64,000 nucleotides of DNA from Xanthomonas floridensis (GTDB lineage Bacteria > Pseudomonadota > Gammaproteobacteria > Xanthomonadales > Xanthomonadaceae), in the NCBI RefSeq assembly GCF_001642575.1, contig NZ_LXNG01000020.1:1-64000 (forward strand), in the 5' to 3' direction. Numbering within the stretch: position 1 is the stretch's first letter; every line of letters begins with the position of its first letter. The position numbers and the translations under genes are program-made. Positions 1-8,202 of this stretch are shown here, piece by piece. Under the pieces are notes generated by a model. That model was not told the DNA's origin. It worked only from the letters and a program-made list of their open reading frames with translations, and did not search any database.

Positions 1-92
1 ACCTCGCGCCGTGTCTGCTTGCGCTTGCCGTTGTACTCCGCGTCGCCAAAGCTCAGCTGCATCGAGATCGTCCGCTCGGTTCGTTGATCCAT
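1..92 (-). CDS. IS5-family transposase, N-terminal fragment (window edge)
   Basis: The first 30 codons of a transposase read leftward from ATG at 92-90 and run off the window. The peptide begins MDQRTERTISMQLSFGDAEY and continues NGKRKQTRRE, the start I associate with Xanthomonas IS5/IS1479-type transposases (DDE enzymes that cut and join the element ends). No stop occurs in the visible part. The start sits 35 bp inside the terminal inverted repeat, the usual arrangement. Family assignment rests on the N-terminus plus the element end; the catalytic residues are outside the window. Confidence 0.8.
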   Translation of the reverse strand, partial: MDQRTERTISMQLSFGDAEYNGKRKQTRRE

Positions 93-127
93 TGTGGCAG
101 TATCAGATGGAGTTGTTCAGACCTTCC
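1..127 (-). mobile_element. End of an IS5-family insertion sequence
   Basis: The outer end of an IS5-family element enters from the window edge. The terminal sequence read inward on the minus strand begins GGAAGGTCTGAACAACTCC (127 downward), which resembles the GGAAGGTGCGAA ends typical of IS5. It is flanked by TTAG at 128-131, matching the YTAR target that IS5 elements duplicate. The transposase start lies just inside. The other end is outside the window, so size and the second duplication cannot be seen. Confidence 0.8.
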
Positions 128-131
128 TTAG

Positions 132-282
132 CCTCTGGAAAAGTCGAGAGGAGTTCTATCTCGTCTATCATGTCGTCGCCCCTGAGGGGGAGTTGGAGAA
201 GGGATTGCGAAGAGTCGTCAAGGTGGATGATCCGCCCTCGGAGATCTGCAATCAGATCGGTGACTACTCAAATTTGATGTAG
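132..282 (+). pseudogene. 3' remnant of a gene cut by the IS5 element
   Basis: An open frame runs out of the insertion sequence and ends at the TAG at 280-282. The chromosomal part encodes about 50 residues starting LWKSREEFYLVYHVV and ending in QIGDYSNLM. The frame is open back through the IS end, but a GTG at 94 would lie inside the element, so this is best read as the C-terminal tail of a gene whose front half was separated by the insertion. I do not recognise the family. No second gene fits the stretch 283-424. Confidence 0.5.
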
Positions 283-424
283 TTGCCCGATCAGGATGTC
301 AACGACTTGCTTAGTTGCCTGGGTCCGGAATTTATCAGGAGGGAAAGTCGCTACTCCTGCCAAGATGCGCGTGCATTGCGCTTCTGGTTAAACATCGCTC
401 TACCGCAGGAAGGGGCCGCTCCGT

Positions 425-838
425 ATGTCATTCGCTATCTTCCGTTCTTACGTTTCGACATCGGCTGCAGTGGTTGTTGCCACCTTTGCAGGATGCGCCA
501 TGACCGAGCCGCCGATCTCAAAAAAACAGTTCTCCGAACATGTTGTGGCGCTGCTGGCCGGCAAGGACTCGGCTGTGGTTGAAGCCGGCAAGCTGACAAC
601 TTTTGCTTGGAAGCGGCTTTGCTTCGAGCGTGAGGACAGCCTGTTGCTGAAGTTCGACCGCAACGGAGAGACATCCGTGCTGCCGTTGCCCTATGAAGAG
701 TTCTTCGTGGATGAGGCACATGTGAGCAATTCCCTTGAGGGCAGCTGTGTCACGCCATCCGATCGCATCCTGATCAAGAAGAAGTCTCCGGGCTATCAAG
801 GGCCCATCGCGTTTCAAAAGGCAGCGCAGGTGGGCTGA
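425..838 (+). CDS. Small putative lipoprotein of unknown function
   Basis: A 137-residue protein with a hydrophobic N-terminus (about residues 5-22) followed by the lipobox-like FAGC, so it probably matures as a lipoprotein with Cys24 lipidated. The rest is hydrophilic and contains two further cysteines that could form a disulfide in the periplasm. The ATG at 425 is preceded at some distance by a purine-rich AGGAAGG. The nearest gene downstream is on the opposite strand (ends at 949). I do not recognise a domain; product identity is unknown. Confidence 0.65.
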   Translation: MSFAIFRSYVSTSAAVVVATFAGCAMTEPPISKKQFSEHVVALLAGKDSAVVEAGKLTTFAWKRLCFEREDSLLLKFDRNGETSVLPLPYEEFFVDEAHVSNSLEGSCVTPSDRILIKKKSPGYQGPIAFQKAAQVG

Positions 839-948
839 GCCGTGGTCGACTTTGCGAATCTGCGCAAGCCAGGCATGAGGTTCTGCAGGTGTATGCTGGT
901 ATCGCGACGAGCTGAGCCTCACGCCACGTGTGACCGGTTGAAAATGCT

Positions 949-1749
949 CTAGTTCCTTTGATTGGCCAGCCCTTTCCTGCATAACGCAAGATTGGCTCGC
1001 GCTGCGCGTACGATCGCCAGATAGCGATCCGCAAGGACCGGTGGCCAGTTCTCCATCACTGCGTCGTCGTCTGCCGCCGCGTCTTCGGCGTAGGCATTCA
1101 AGGTTTCCAGACACTGCGCATATAGCGCGTTCTTGTATTGAGTGATTGCCAGGTCATTGCGGAGATCTCCCTCCTCTCCCCATTCCAGTGTTGGCGCGCA
1201 CTGCGCCAGTACCGGGGACAGGGTGGTCAATGCCGTCCTGTAGTCCTTGCGGTCGTAGTGCTGCTGAAAAGCCGCGCGCGTGCGGGCAAGGGCGTTGCGG
1301 CTGCAACCATCCTTGGCCCGCAGGTAGGGTGCTTCGAAACTGCTGTTGTAGCCGCACAAGGACTTGCACTCGACCGGCGTGGTGGTGGTCACGTCGATAC
1401 CTTCGGCGGTGTTCGCGAATTGCACTTGGCAATCCGTGGGGCCCGTCTCGCTTGTGGCAATGCCTTGTCTTCCATCAATCACGCCTTCCAGGAAGCACAT
1501 GGCTTGGCTAGTGGTGCTTTCCAACGAAAATCGTAGCGATTGCTTGTGCCTGGTCAGTAGTAGATGCCCCCATCCCTTTTCGGTGATGTATTCGCCGGGC
1601 ACCAGGGCGACGCTTGCTGTGGGGTCGTCCAAGGTTGGTGCGAATTCGGGCGCGCCGGCAGGCGGCTGCGCGGGGCTCAGCGTGGTGGCAAGTGCCGTAG
1701 ATGCCAGGCAGGCCAGCGTCAGAAGGGGGATCTTGTTTTTCCTATCCAT
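949..1749 (-). CDS. Secreted protein of unknown function
   Basis: The ATG at 1749 gives 266 residues beginning MDRKNKIPLLTLACLASTAL, a clear Sec signal peptide; the frame is open 17 codons further upstream but adds only an unlikely leader. The mature protein has several cysteines, which suggests an oxidised periplasmic or secreted fold. The C-terminal third (about residues 150-266) is helical and could be TPR-like, with repeated aromatic/alanine patterns around cysteines. It starts 64 bp after the ankyrin gene on the same strand, so the two are probably cotranscribed. No family recognised. Confidence 0.75.
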   Translation of the reverse strand: MDRKNKIPLLTLACLASTALATTLSPAQPPAGAPEFAPTLDDPTASVALVPGEYITEKGWGHLLLTRHKQSLRFSLESTTSQAMCFLEGVIDGRQGIATSETGPTDCQVQFANTAEGIDVTTTTPVECKSLCGYNSSFEAPYLRAKDGCSRNALARTRAAFQQHYDRKDYRTALTTLSPVLAQCAPTLEWGEEGDLRNDLAITQYKNALYAQCLETLNAYAEDAAADDDAVMENWPPVLADRYLAIVRAARANLALCRKGLANQRN

Positions 1750-1812
1750 GCGTTTGCTGTGGTGTCCTGGAGGTGATGGAGCGATGGACATCAGCATCAC
1801 CCTTGATGCACA

Positions 1813-3984
1813 TCACCGCAATGCCGCCCGCACCGTCTGCAGCGAGGTGGCAAACAGGTCGACGGCGCGCTTGCCATCGTTGTCCTTGATGGTTTTGTCG
1901 GCACCCCGGGCCAGGACGAGCGCGTAGTTGGGCACGCTCTCATCGTTGCTTTCATGTTCGGCGGCGTAGTGCAGCAGGGTGCGGCCCCTGGCGTCGCGCG
2001 CGTTGATGTCGATCCCCAGGCTCAGCAGAAAATCGAGAAAGGCCACTTCCTTCGGGAACGTGTGGCGCGGGAGCCAGTGACGGGCGGTGAGGTTATGCAG
2101 CAGGGTTTGCTGGCCCGGTTGCAGGGCCAGCGGGTCCAGCCCCTTGCTCATGATCAGGCGCACCAGGTCCGGCTGGAAGCAATAGGCCAGCGACGAACGG
2201 CCATCGGCGTCGGTGCGGGTGGCGTCCGCGCCCAGTTCCAGCAGCGCGGTGATGGGGCTGTCGTCATCGAGCGTGTGGGAGAGCAGCGCCGACTGCAGCG
2301 GTGTGTAGTGCTGCGAGTCGTCGGTGTTCTGTGCGATGGCCTGCGCGTTGATGTCGGCGCCGCCGGCGACCAGCACGCGCACCTTTTCGCCGGTGCTGGC
2401 GGTGTGCAGCGGCGTGGTGCCGTGGATGTCGCGTGCGTTGGGATCGGCGCCGTGTGCCAGCAGCACGCGTGCGGTGGCCACGCCGCCCCAGCCGAGCATG
2501 GTGGTGCCGTTGTCCCAGCGTGCGTCCGGGTCGGCGCCGGCGTCCAGCAGCGCTTCCAGCATGTCCAGATAGTCCTGCAGGCTGAGGTGGTTGCGCAGCT
2601 TGCTGTCGACGTCTTTCACCGCCTCCTCGCTGGCCTGCTGCAGGGCGCGCTTGGCGGCGCGATAGCGCGCGCGGGTCTGTGCGTCCTTGGCTTGGGCGAT
2701 CATGCCATCCAGTGAGTCGAGGCTGCCGATGCTGATGCTGTCGATCAGGTGCTGGCGGTAGTGCGCGCGCGTCATTGCGGCGATCGGCCCGCGGGTGACT
2801 ACCAGGTCGTGCAGCGGCCAGTACCGCTGATTGGCCCAGCCGTTGACGCGTGCGCCGTGCGCGATGAGCCAGCGCACGGTGGCTAGCGTGCCGTGTTTGA
2901 CCGCGGTATTGAGCGGCAGCAGCCGTGTATTGAGCGTTGCGCCGGCCTTGAGCAGGCGCTCGATCATCGCCGTGTTGTTGTGCCGGGTGGCGTAATTGAT
3001 GGAGGTGGAAAACTCCTGGTCTGAAGCGGTGTGTTCCATCAGCCAGTCGCTGTCCGGCGTGCAGTCTGGGACGGCGCCTGCCAGCAATGCGGCAGCGATG
3101 CCGGTCAGCGAATTGGCGCGTGCGGCGTCCAGCAATGCGCGATCGGCAGCGCTGCGCTCCACGATCGGCAGCGGCGGCGTATCGGGGTCGGGTTGCGCCG
3201 GGTCGCGTTGCAGCCAGGCCAGCCACGCCGTTGAGCCCTGGTTGCCGGTATCCAGGTAGAAGGTGTCGTCTTTCTGGCCGTTGCCGAAGCGCATCCACGA
3301 GGCCCATTCGGTGCCGGCCATGCCTAGCGCCGACATCTGGGTGATGAAGCTGAAGAAGTCCGGCGCCAGCGCCAGGCCGTGCAGCATCTCCAGTTCGTGC
3401 GAGAAATAGCGTACCGGTTGCCTGGCCGGATCCGCATGCGTGGTGTCGATGGTCAGCCAGTCGCCGTTGATGAGGGTGTAGAAAGCGAACTGGTGTTCCC
3501 ACAGTGCAGGACTGTTGGGTGCCTCGGACAGATCGCGCGTGGCCAGCTCCTGCTTCCAGTCCAGGAAGACGGGCAGGGCCATCGTATCGATGTGCGTCAG
3601 GCTCCACACCGTGTCGCGATTGCAGCTCATCGACGGCAGGTCTTGCTGTTCCATCGCGCGCAGATGCGAGGGCACGTACCAGCCGAAGCTCACCTCCGCC
3701 GACAGCTCGCGCAGGACGCGACGCAGTTGGGCGGGGATCGGCAGGCGGTGACGGCGTTCGAGCGATAGCAGCTGGCGTTCTGTCGCAGGCGGGGCGATCC
3801 GTAGCGGCGTCACCTGCCAACGGCGCTTGCGGGCGATGGCTTCCATCCAGCGCCATTTCGCTTGCCAGTGCGTCCAGCGCGTCTGCAGGGTGGTGTCCTG
3901 CGTGGTGCAGGCGCCGAGCACGCCCGCTGTGGCCAGGGCGACGAGGCTGGCTTCGAGAAACTGACGACGGGTGACCTCGCTCAG
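1813..3984 (-). CDS. Exported SMI1/KNR4-like ankyrin-repeat protein
   Basis: A long protein of about 720 residues. The N-terminus SEVTRRQFLEASLVALATAG followed by VLGAC has a twin-arginine motif and a lipobox, so it should be a Tat-exported lipoprotein. Next comes a segment with SMI1/KNR4 (SUKH) features (ERRHRLPIPAQLRRVL, then FGWYVP). The C-terminal half holds about eight ankyrin-type repeats (patterns such as G-TPLHTA and GRTLLHYAAEHE), a protein-binding surface. No ATG, GTG or TTG lies close to the signal; a CTG at 3984 has GAGGAA seven bases upstream and gives exactly this signal, so I choose it. A TTG at 4071 or the far ATG at 4161 would add 29 or 59 residues. It lies upstream of the secreted gene at 949-1749. 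Partner unknown. Confidence 0.8.
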   Translation of the reverse strand: MSEVTRRQFLEASLVALATAGVLGACTTQDTTLQTRWTHWQAKWRWMEAIARKRRWQVTPLRIAPPATERQLLSLERRHRLPIPAQLRRVLRELSAEVSFGWYVPSHLRAMEQQDLPSMSCNRDTVWSLTHIDTMALPVFLDWKQELATRDLSEAPNSPALWEHQFAFYTLINGDWLTIDTTHADPARQPVRYFSHELEMLHGLALAPDFFSFITQMSALGMAGTEWASWMRFGNGQKDDTFYLDTGNQGSTAWLAWLQRDPAQPDPDTPPLPIVERSAADRALLDAARANSLTGIAAALLAGAVPDCTPDSDWLMEHTASDQEFSTSINYATRHNNTAMIERLLKAGATLNTRLLPLNTAVKHGTLATVRWLIAHGARVNGWANQRYWPLHDLVVTRGPIAAMTRAHYRQHLIDSISIGSLDSLDGMIAQAKDAQTRARYRAAKRALQQASEEAVKDVDSKLRNHLSLQDYLDMLEALLDAGADPDARWDNGTTMLGWGGVATARVLLAHGADPNARDIHGTTPLHTASTGEKVRVLVAGGADINAQAIAQNTDDSQHYTPLQSALLSHTLDDDSPITALLELGADATRTDADGRSSLAYCFQPDLVRLIMSKGLDPLALQPGQQTLLHNLTARHWLPRHTFPKEVAFLDFLLSLGIDINARDARGRTLLHYAAEHESNDESVPNYALVLARGADKTIKDNDGKRAVDLFATSLQTVRAALR

Positions 3985-4250
3985 GTGCGGTTCCTCGCAG
4001 AAGGCGAAAAAGACAGCTGCGTTCGGAGCAAAGGATAACCCGCGAGGTGATCGGTGCCCCTTAGCAGGCAACGCATACGCGACACACCAGGGCGCGACCG
4101 CGGAATGCCTGCAGCGCAGACCTTGCGCTCTGTTGCCCGGGCTCGATAATCGGCACGACACCGTGTGGCGGCTGCGATACGTGCTGCCTGCAGCCAGATG
4201 TGGCTGAACTGCATCGGTGCGGGAGCAGCGTCAATCCACGGAGGATGCAG

Positions 4251-5171
4251 ATGCAATCGACATCGCAGATGGAAGACAGGTTCACCCCGGCCACGCGGCT
4301 GTATGTCCTGCTGGCGCGGGACGCACGCACCGGGGTGATCTTCCGGCGTGGGCCCAGCAAGCAGGTGCAGCTGATCCGCTGGGACTTGCGCACGGACACG
4401 TTTGCGCACGGGCAGTGGTTCAAGGGCCGCATCTACGAACGGCGTTGCGATCTGTCGCCGTCGGGGCGGCTGTTGGTGTATTTCGCGGCCAAGCACAAGG
4501 GCGATTTCGGAACCTGGACCGCACTGTCGCGCCCACCGTTCTTCACCGCGCTGGCGCTCTGGCCCAAGGGGGATGCGTGGGGCGGCGGTGGTGCGTTTGA
4601 GGACGAGCAGACGCTGCTGTTGAATCATCGCCCGCAGGCAGGCCGGGAGCCGTTTCCGCTGCCGACCGGCTTCGGTCTGAAGCACGGGATGACGGTGCGG
4701 CCGTTCGGGCAATGGTCCGGCGGTGGCGAAGACGAGCCGATCGACAGCATGCTGCGGCAGCGCGCTGGCTGGCGAACGCTCGACGGCGGTGAGGGCGAAC
4801 GCGGCGGTTTGCGAAGCGGCGCGCTCTACGGCTTCACGCGCCCACGCGTGTGGGAGAAAGACGGCAGTGGCGGGCGTCGGCTGCAATCGCTGTTGCATGC
4901 CGTGGGGCGCCAGAACGATGCGTGGTATGCGATGGATCATCGCGTGCTGGATCGCGACGGCGCCGTGCTGGTGGAGTTGCCCGGTACCGACTGGGCCGAT
5001 TGGGATGGCGGCGACCTGGTGTTCGCGCAAGGCGGCTGCCTGTATCGATTGTGCAAAAGCGATTTCCGGCGCTGTCCCGAGCAGGGCGAGCAGGCGGCTC
5101 GGCTGCTGCATGACTTCAGCAAGGCGCGGTTTGCGCCGGTGGCACCCACAGCGGAGGCGCTACGCTATTGA
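4251..5171 (+). CDS. Conserved hypothetical protein, possibly beta-propeller-like
   Basis: A 306-residue cytoplasmic protein without a signal peptide or membrane segment. GGAGG lies six bases before the ATG at 4251, which is preferred to the ATG at 4245 that directly abuts it. Short motifs of the type DLSPSGRLLVYF and repeated W/G/D-rich strands resemble the blades of a WD/TolB-like propeller, but this is an impression only. It is divergent from the ankyrin gene and convergent with the unknown gene at 5345-6841. Function unknown. Confidence 0.75.
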   Translation: MQSTSQMEDRFTPATRLYVLLARDARTGVIFRRGPSKQVQLIRWDLRTDTFAHGQWFKGRIYERRCDLSPSGRLLVYFAAKHKGDFGTWTALSRPPFFTALALWPKGDAWGGGGAFEDEQTLLLNHRPQAGREPFPLPTGFGLKHGMTVRPFGQWSGGGEDEPIDSMLRQRAGWRTLDGGEGERGGLRSGALYGFTRPRVWEKDGSGGRRLQSLLHAVGRQNDAWYAMDHRVLDRDGAVLVELPGTDWADWDGGDLVFAQGGCLYRLCKSDFRRCPEQGEQAARLLHDFSKARFAPVAPTAEALRY

Positions 5172-5344
5172 GGGGCTGTGCGCGATGCCTGTGCGCTGCC
5201 GGCATTGCAAGCGGACAAGGCCTTGGAATGCGGCACCGCGTTGCCTGCGCGGCGCCGCGGCTTGCGGCAGCAAGATGTTGAACTGCACGGCCTCGGTACA
5301 CGGCACCGCTGCGCCAGCCGCGTATCGACGGCGTGGTGCGGCAA

Positions 5345-6841
5345 TCAGGCGCCATCGTTTGCGCGCAGGTGATCGAGCAGCAGTGGGTGCAGTAGCGGTG
5401 GCATGGGCGCAGTGCCTGCCCCGTGCTCCCACTGCTGCAGAAATGGCGCCAGCCATTGGCGATGCCAGACAGTTGGACGGGCGCGTGCGGCCAGCCGCTG
5501 GCGCAACTGTTCGACATGTGCGTTGGCACGTGTCTGTTCGCCGCACTCCAGGTGGAAGAACACGAATACCAGCAGCACGCTGTCCGGGCTGGCGAATATC
5601 ACCTCGGGCGGCACCACGCCGTTGTCGTCGCCGTGTTCCAGCAGCTGCAGCCAGGTGTCGGCGGAGCGTTGGAACCAGGGGCCGGCCAGCTGATCGGTCA
5701 TGCGCCTGAAGAAGTGCACATCCAGTGCGGGCAGTGCCGTCGCCAGACGAGCCAGGGCAGCGCTCAGCACGGCATCGCTATGGGCTGGATTCAGTGCCCA
5801 GCCGCCGTAGTCGCCCACGTCCGCGCTGTCCAGGACCTGCTTGCCCAGGAAGGTGGCCGCATCGGCCACGCAATGCAGGTCATGCAGCTGCGTGGTCGCG
5901 GCGCGCTGCTGCCAGGCCAGCAGGCGGGCATGCTGCAGCCCCGCCTGGACCATCAGCTCGCCCAGGGTCGGGTCATAGCTGGCCCACAGACACTGACGGC
6001 TGCCATCGTGGTCGCGGATCCATTGCCAACGATGGCTCGCTTCAACCGCGACATCAGACCAGCCGGCAGCGCGCAGCGATGTGCCCAGGTGTTGCTCCAC
6101 CAGTTGCGGGAGCAGCTCGCGCAGACGCACCTGCCGACGTCGGGCCTTGTCACGCGCAGTGCGTAACGCCGCAGGCGTGCGCTTGGGCTGCAGGAAAAAC
6201 CGCAGACCCATCTCGCGCTCGATCTCACCGGAGGTGCCGCTGTCGGCCAGCTGCGGCACGGCCAGGTCCTCGGGCGCGCCACGGCGAGGGGTGAGCCCGC
6301 GGAGTGCGGCCAGCGCACGGATGGCGCGCAGGGTGTCGGAAGCGAGCAGGCCGTCCAGGGTGGGGGCGATACCGTCGGCAGCGTTGAAGGTCTCGTCCAG
6401 CCAGCCGTTGACCAACAGGCCGTAGCAGTCGGTGAACAACGCGCTGTCATCGGCCTGGTGGGCGAGGTTCAGAACGTCGCCGAACACTTCTGCCAGCGGT
6501 AGCGTGTGGCCGGTGTCTGGTCGGCAGTAGACCACGCGTGCCTGGTCTTGCCATTGCAGATAGACCTCGCCCTGTGCGTCCTCCAGCCAACCGGGCGCTT
6601 CGGCGGCCAGGGCCTGCGCGCGCAGGGGCGCATCGTCGATGTCCTCGGCGGCTGCACGCACCAGCACGCCATGGCGCAGTAGCTCGGTGTGCACGCGGAA
6701 CCAGGTCAGGCCGGTGTCGTAGCGCGCCTGCAGCCCCAGCAAGCCACACATGAGCGCTGCCGTGTGCGTGCGACTCAAGCTGCCGCGATCGACCAGCTGG
6801 ATGCAGCGCTCGATGAACTCCTCGATGGCGTGTTGTGACAT
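5345..6841 (-). CDS. Conserved hypothetical protein (498 aa)
   Basis: AGGAGG six bases before the ATG at 6841 fixes the start; the frame is open 47 codons further but that leader is arginine/glycine junk. The protein is mostly helical and has no signal peptide or clear transmembrane segment. A basic stretch near the middle (about residues 215-240, rich in R/K) separates two helical halves. It is divergent from the secreted gene at 7074 and convergent with the gene ending at 5171. I recognise no family. Confidence 0.75.
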   Translation of the reverse strand: MSQHAIEEFIERCIQLVDRGSLSRTHTAALMCGLLGLQARYDTGLTWFRVHTELLRHGVLVRAAAEDIDDAPLRAQALAAEAPGWLEDAQGEVYLQWQDQARVVYCRPDTGHTLPLAEVFGDVLNLAHQADDSALFTDCYGLLVNGWLDETFNAADGIAPTLDGLLASDTLRAIRALAALRGLTPRRGAPEDLAVPQLADSGTSGEIEREMGLRFFLQPKRTPAALRTARDKARRRQVRLRELLPQLVEQHLGTSLRAAGWSDVAVEASHRWQWIRDHDGSRQCLWASYDPTLGELMVQAGLQHARLLAWQQRAATTQLHDLHCVADAATFLGKQVLDSADVGDYGGWALNPAHSDAVLSAALARLATALPALDVHFFRRMTDQLAGPWFQRSADTWLQLLEHGDDNGVVPPEVIFASPDSVLLVFVFFHLECGEQTRANAHVEQLRQRLAARARPTVWHRQWLAPFLQQWEHGAGTAPMPPLLHPLLLDHLRANDGA

Positions 6842-7073
6842 CCGTGCCTCCTGTGCGTCAGTGGTCAACGTGCGGGCATCATCATGCCAGTGGTCCGGGC
6901 AACCGCGTGAGCGGGAACGATCGCGGGCGGGAGCCGTGCCGCCCGGCGCGGATGCGCTGCCTGTTCGTGCGCTGCTGCGCATTTTTCAGCTCAAGTCATC
7001 GTCTGTGATCAAGAACCGGCACATCGCGCCGCTATCGCAAGCTCAATGGAATCGTCGGATAGTGGAGAGTGCG

Positions 7074-7664
7074 TTGAACGTATTGCGTGGATTGCTGATC
7101 TTGTCTCTGGCGTCTGCGATGCCTGCCATGGCCGCAGAGCCTGCGTCCTCATCCACCGAAGGTGCCGGCGCGCGCATCCGGATGTTTGGTCAGAATGGCG
7201 TTGGCATCGTGCTGTACAAGGATGCGGTGTGCACGGCCAAGTATGGCGAGAAGGTGCGCGCATCCGGCTCGCTGAAGAGCGCTTTCGGGTCGTTGATGGG
7301 CTCGGTGAAGAATGAGCCGATCGGCATCCCGGAGACGGACAATGTGCGTCGTCTGGGCGACCGGAAGATGATCGGCTCCAAGCCGTTCTACAAGGAATAC
7401 GCGATCGAGCCGGGTAAGCCGGTCGTTGTGGAGGCTGGTGCGAGTTCGCCGGCACATTGGAATCAGGCGCCTGGATACCACGTTGGCTGGAGCTGCGGCG
7501 CACTGCTTGCATCCACGTTTGTCCCGGAGCCGGGCGCAGATTACGAAGTGGCCCTGAACCTGGATTTTCGTAGCTCGGTGTGCACGTTGGCGGTCAACCG
7601 TGTGGATGCCAATGGTCGGGTCAGCCCGGTGGATGTGGCGCCGGTTGCCAAAGACTGCAAGTGA
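7074..7664 (+). CDS. Secreted protein of unknown function
   Basis: The TTG at 7074 with GGAG six bases upstream gives 196 residues whose start, MNVLRGLLILSLASAMPAMA, is a signal peptide cleaved near residue 20; a GTG at 7062 is the alternative. The mature protein contains three or four well-spaced cysteines and alternating beta-type segments (ARIRMFGQNGVGIVLY, YEVALNLDF), compatible with a small periplasmic beta-sandwich. A 9-bp perfect hairpin follows the stop. The family is not recognised. Confidence 0.7.
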   Translation: MNVLRGLLILSLASAMPAMAAEPASSSTEGAGARIRMFGQNGVGIVLYKDAVCTAKYGEKVRASGSLKSAFGSLMGSVKNEPIGIPETDNVRRLGDRKMIGSKPFYKEYAIEPGKPVVVEAGASSPAHWNQAPGYHVGWSCGALLASTFVPEPGADYEVALNLDFRSSVCTLAVNRVDANGRVSPVDVAPVAKDCK

Positions 7665-7697
7665 CTGCAGCCCATCGTCGCAGCAGAAACAGGACAG

Positions 7698-7717
7698 GTG
7701 CAGCGCAGGCGCTGCAC
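7698..7717 (+). terminator. Hairpin after the secreted-protein gene
   Basis: GTGCAGCGC and GCGCTGCAC form a perfect 9-bp inverted repeat with only two bases between, 33 bp after the stop at 7664 and before the next gene. There is no T-run, so it may be a pause or stability element rather than a full intrinsic terminator. Confidence 0.4.
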
Positions 7718-7739
7718 GATTGGCAGTGGCGATTCCCGG

Positions 7740-8099
7740 ATGCTTGATTCGATGCCATTACGCCTGTCATTGCTGGCCGCGTGTATCAGCGCCATTGCCT
7801 GGGTAACCCCTGCAGCTGTCGCGCATCCGGGTGGATTGAACAAGCAGGGCTGCCACAACGACCGCAAGCACGGTGGCTACCACTGTCACCGCGCCGCCAG
7901 TGGCGAAGGCAAACCGGCGGCCGCTGCAGAGCCGGTTGATCCGTCCGCGTGGATGCCATCGGCGGGGACGGTCTTCCGCAATTGCGCACAAGCGCGTGCA
8001 GCGGGTGCTGCACCGGTGCGGCGCGGCGATCCAGGATACGGCCCGCATCTGGATCGCGATCATGATGGCGTGGGATGCGAGCCGTCGCGTCGGCGCTGA
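7740..8099 (+). CDS. Secreted YHYH-like/excalibur calcium-binding protein
   Basis: A 119-residue exported protein. After a signal peptide (about residues 1-28) comes a compact His/Cys motif, GCHNDRKHGGYHCHR, of the YHYH type often seen beside excalibur domains. The C-terminus has the excalibur signature: FRNCAQARAAGAAPVRRGDPG and then DRDHDGVGCE, where the D-x-D-x-D-G loop should bind calcium and the two cysteines should pair. The ATG at 7740 is taken as start (7752 is also possible). Domains of this kind are extracellular and accompany nucleases and cell-surface proteins, but no catalytic domain is present here. Confidence 0.8.
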   Translation: MLDSMPLRLSLLAACISAIAWVTPAAVAHPGGLNKQGCHNDRKHGGYHCHRAASGEGKPAAAAEPVDPSAWMPSAGTVFRNCAQARAAGAAPVRRGDPGYGPHLDRDHDGVGCEPSRRR

Positions 8100-8160
8100 T
8101 TCACGACGCCATCCCGCCAGCGCTTCACTGCCACGTATAGCGCATCCGCGCTGCCAGCAT

Positions 8161-8191
8161 GGGCCACGCATCTGTCCTGGATGCGTGGCCC
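8161..8191. terminator. Bidirectional hairpin between convergent genes
   Basis: GGGCCACGCATC and GATGCGTGGCCC are a perfect 12-bp inverted repeat around a 7-base loop, placed between the convergent stops at 8099 and 8203. Position and symmetry fit a shared transcription terminator, although no T-tract follows on either side. Confidence 0.65.
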
Positions 8192-8202
8192 GGTATTGCC
8201 AC

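Noticed and set aside
283-582. A 99-residue frame next to the truncated gene tail
   Set aside because: It begins directly after a stop codon with no ribosome-binding site and overlaps the better-supported lipoprotein gene at 425.
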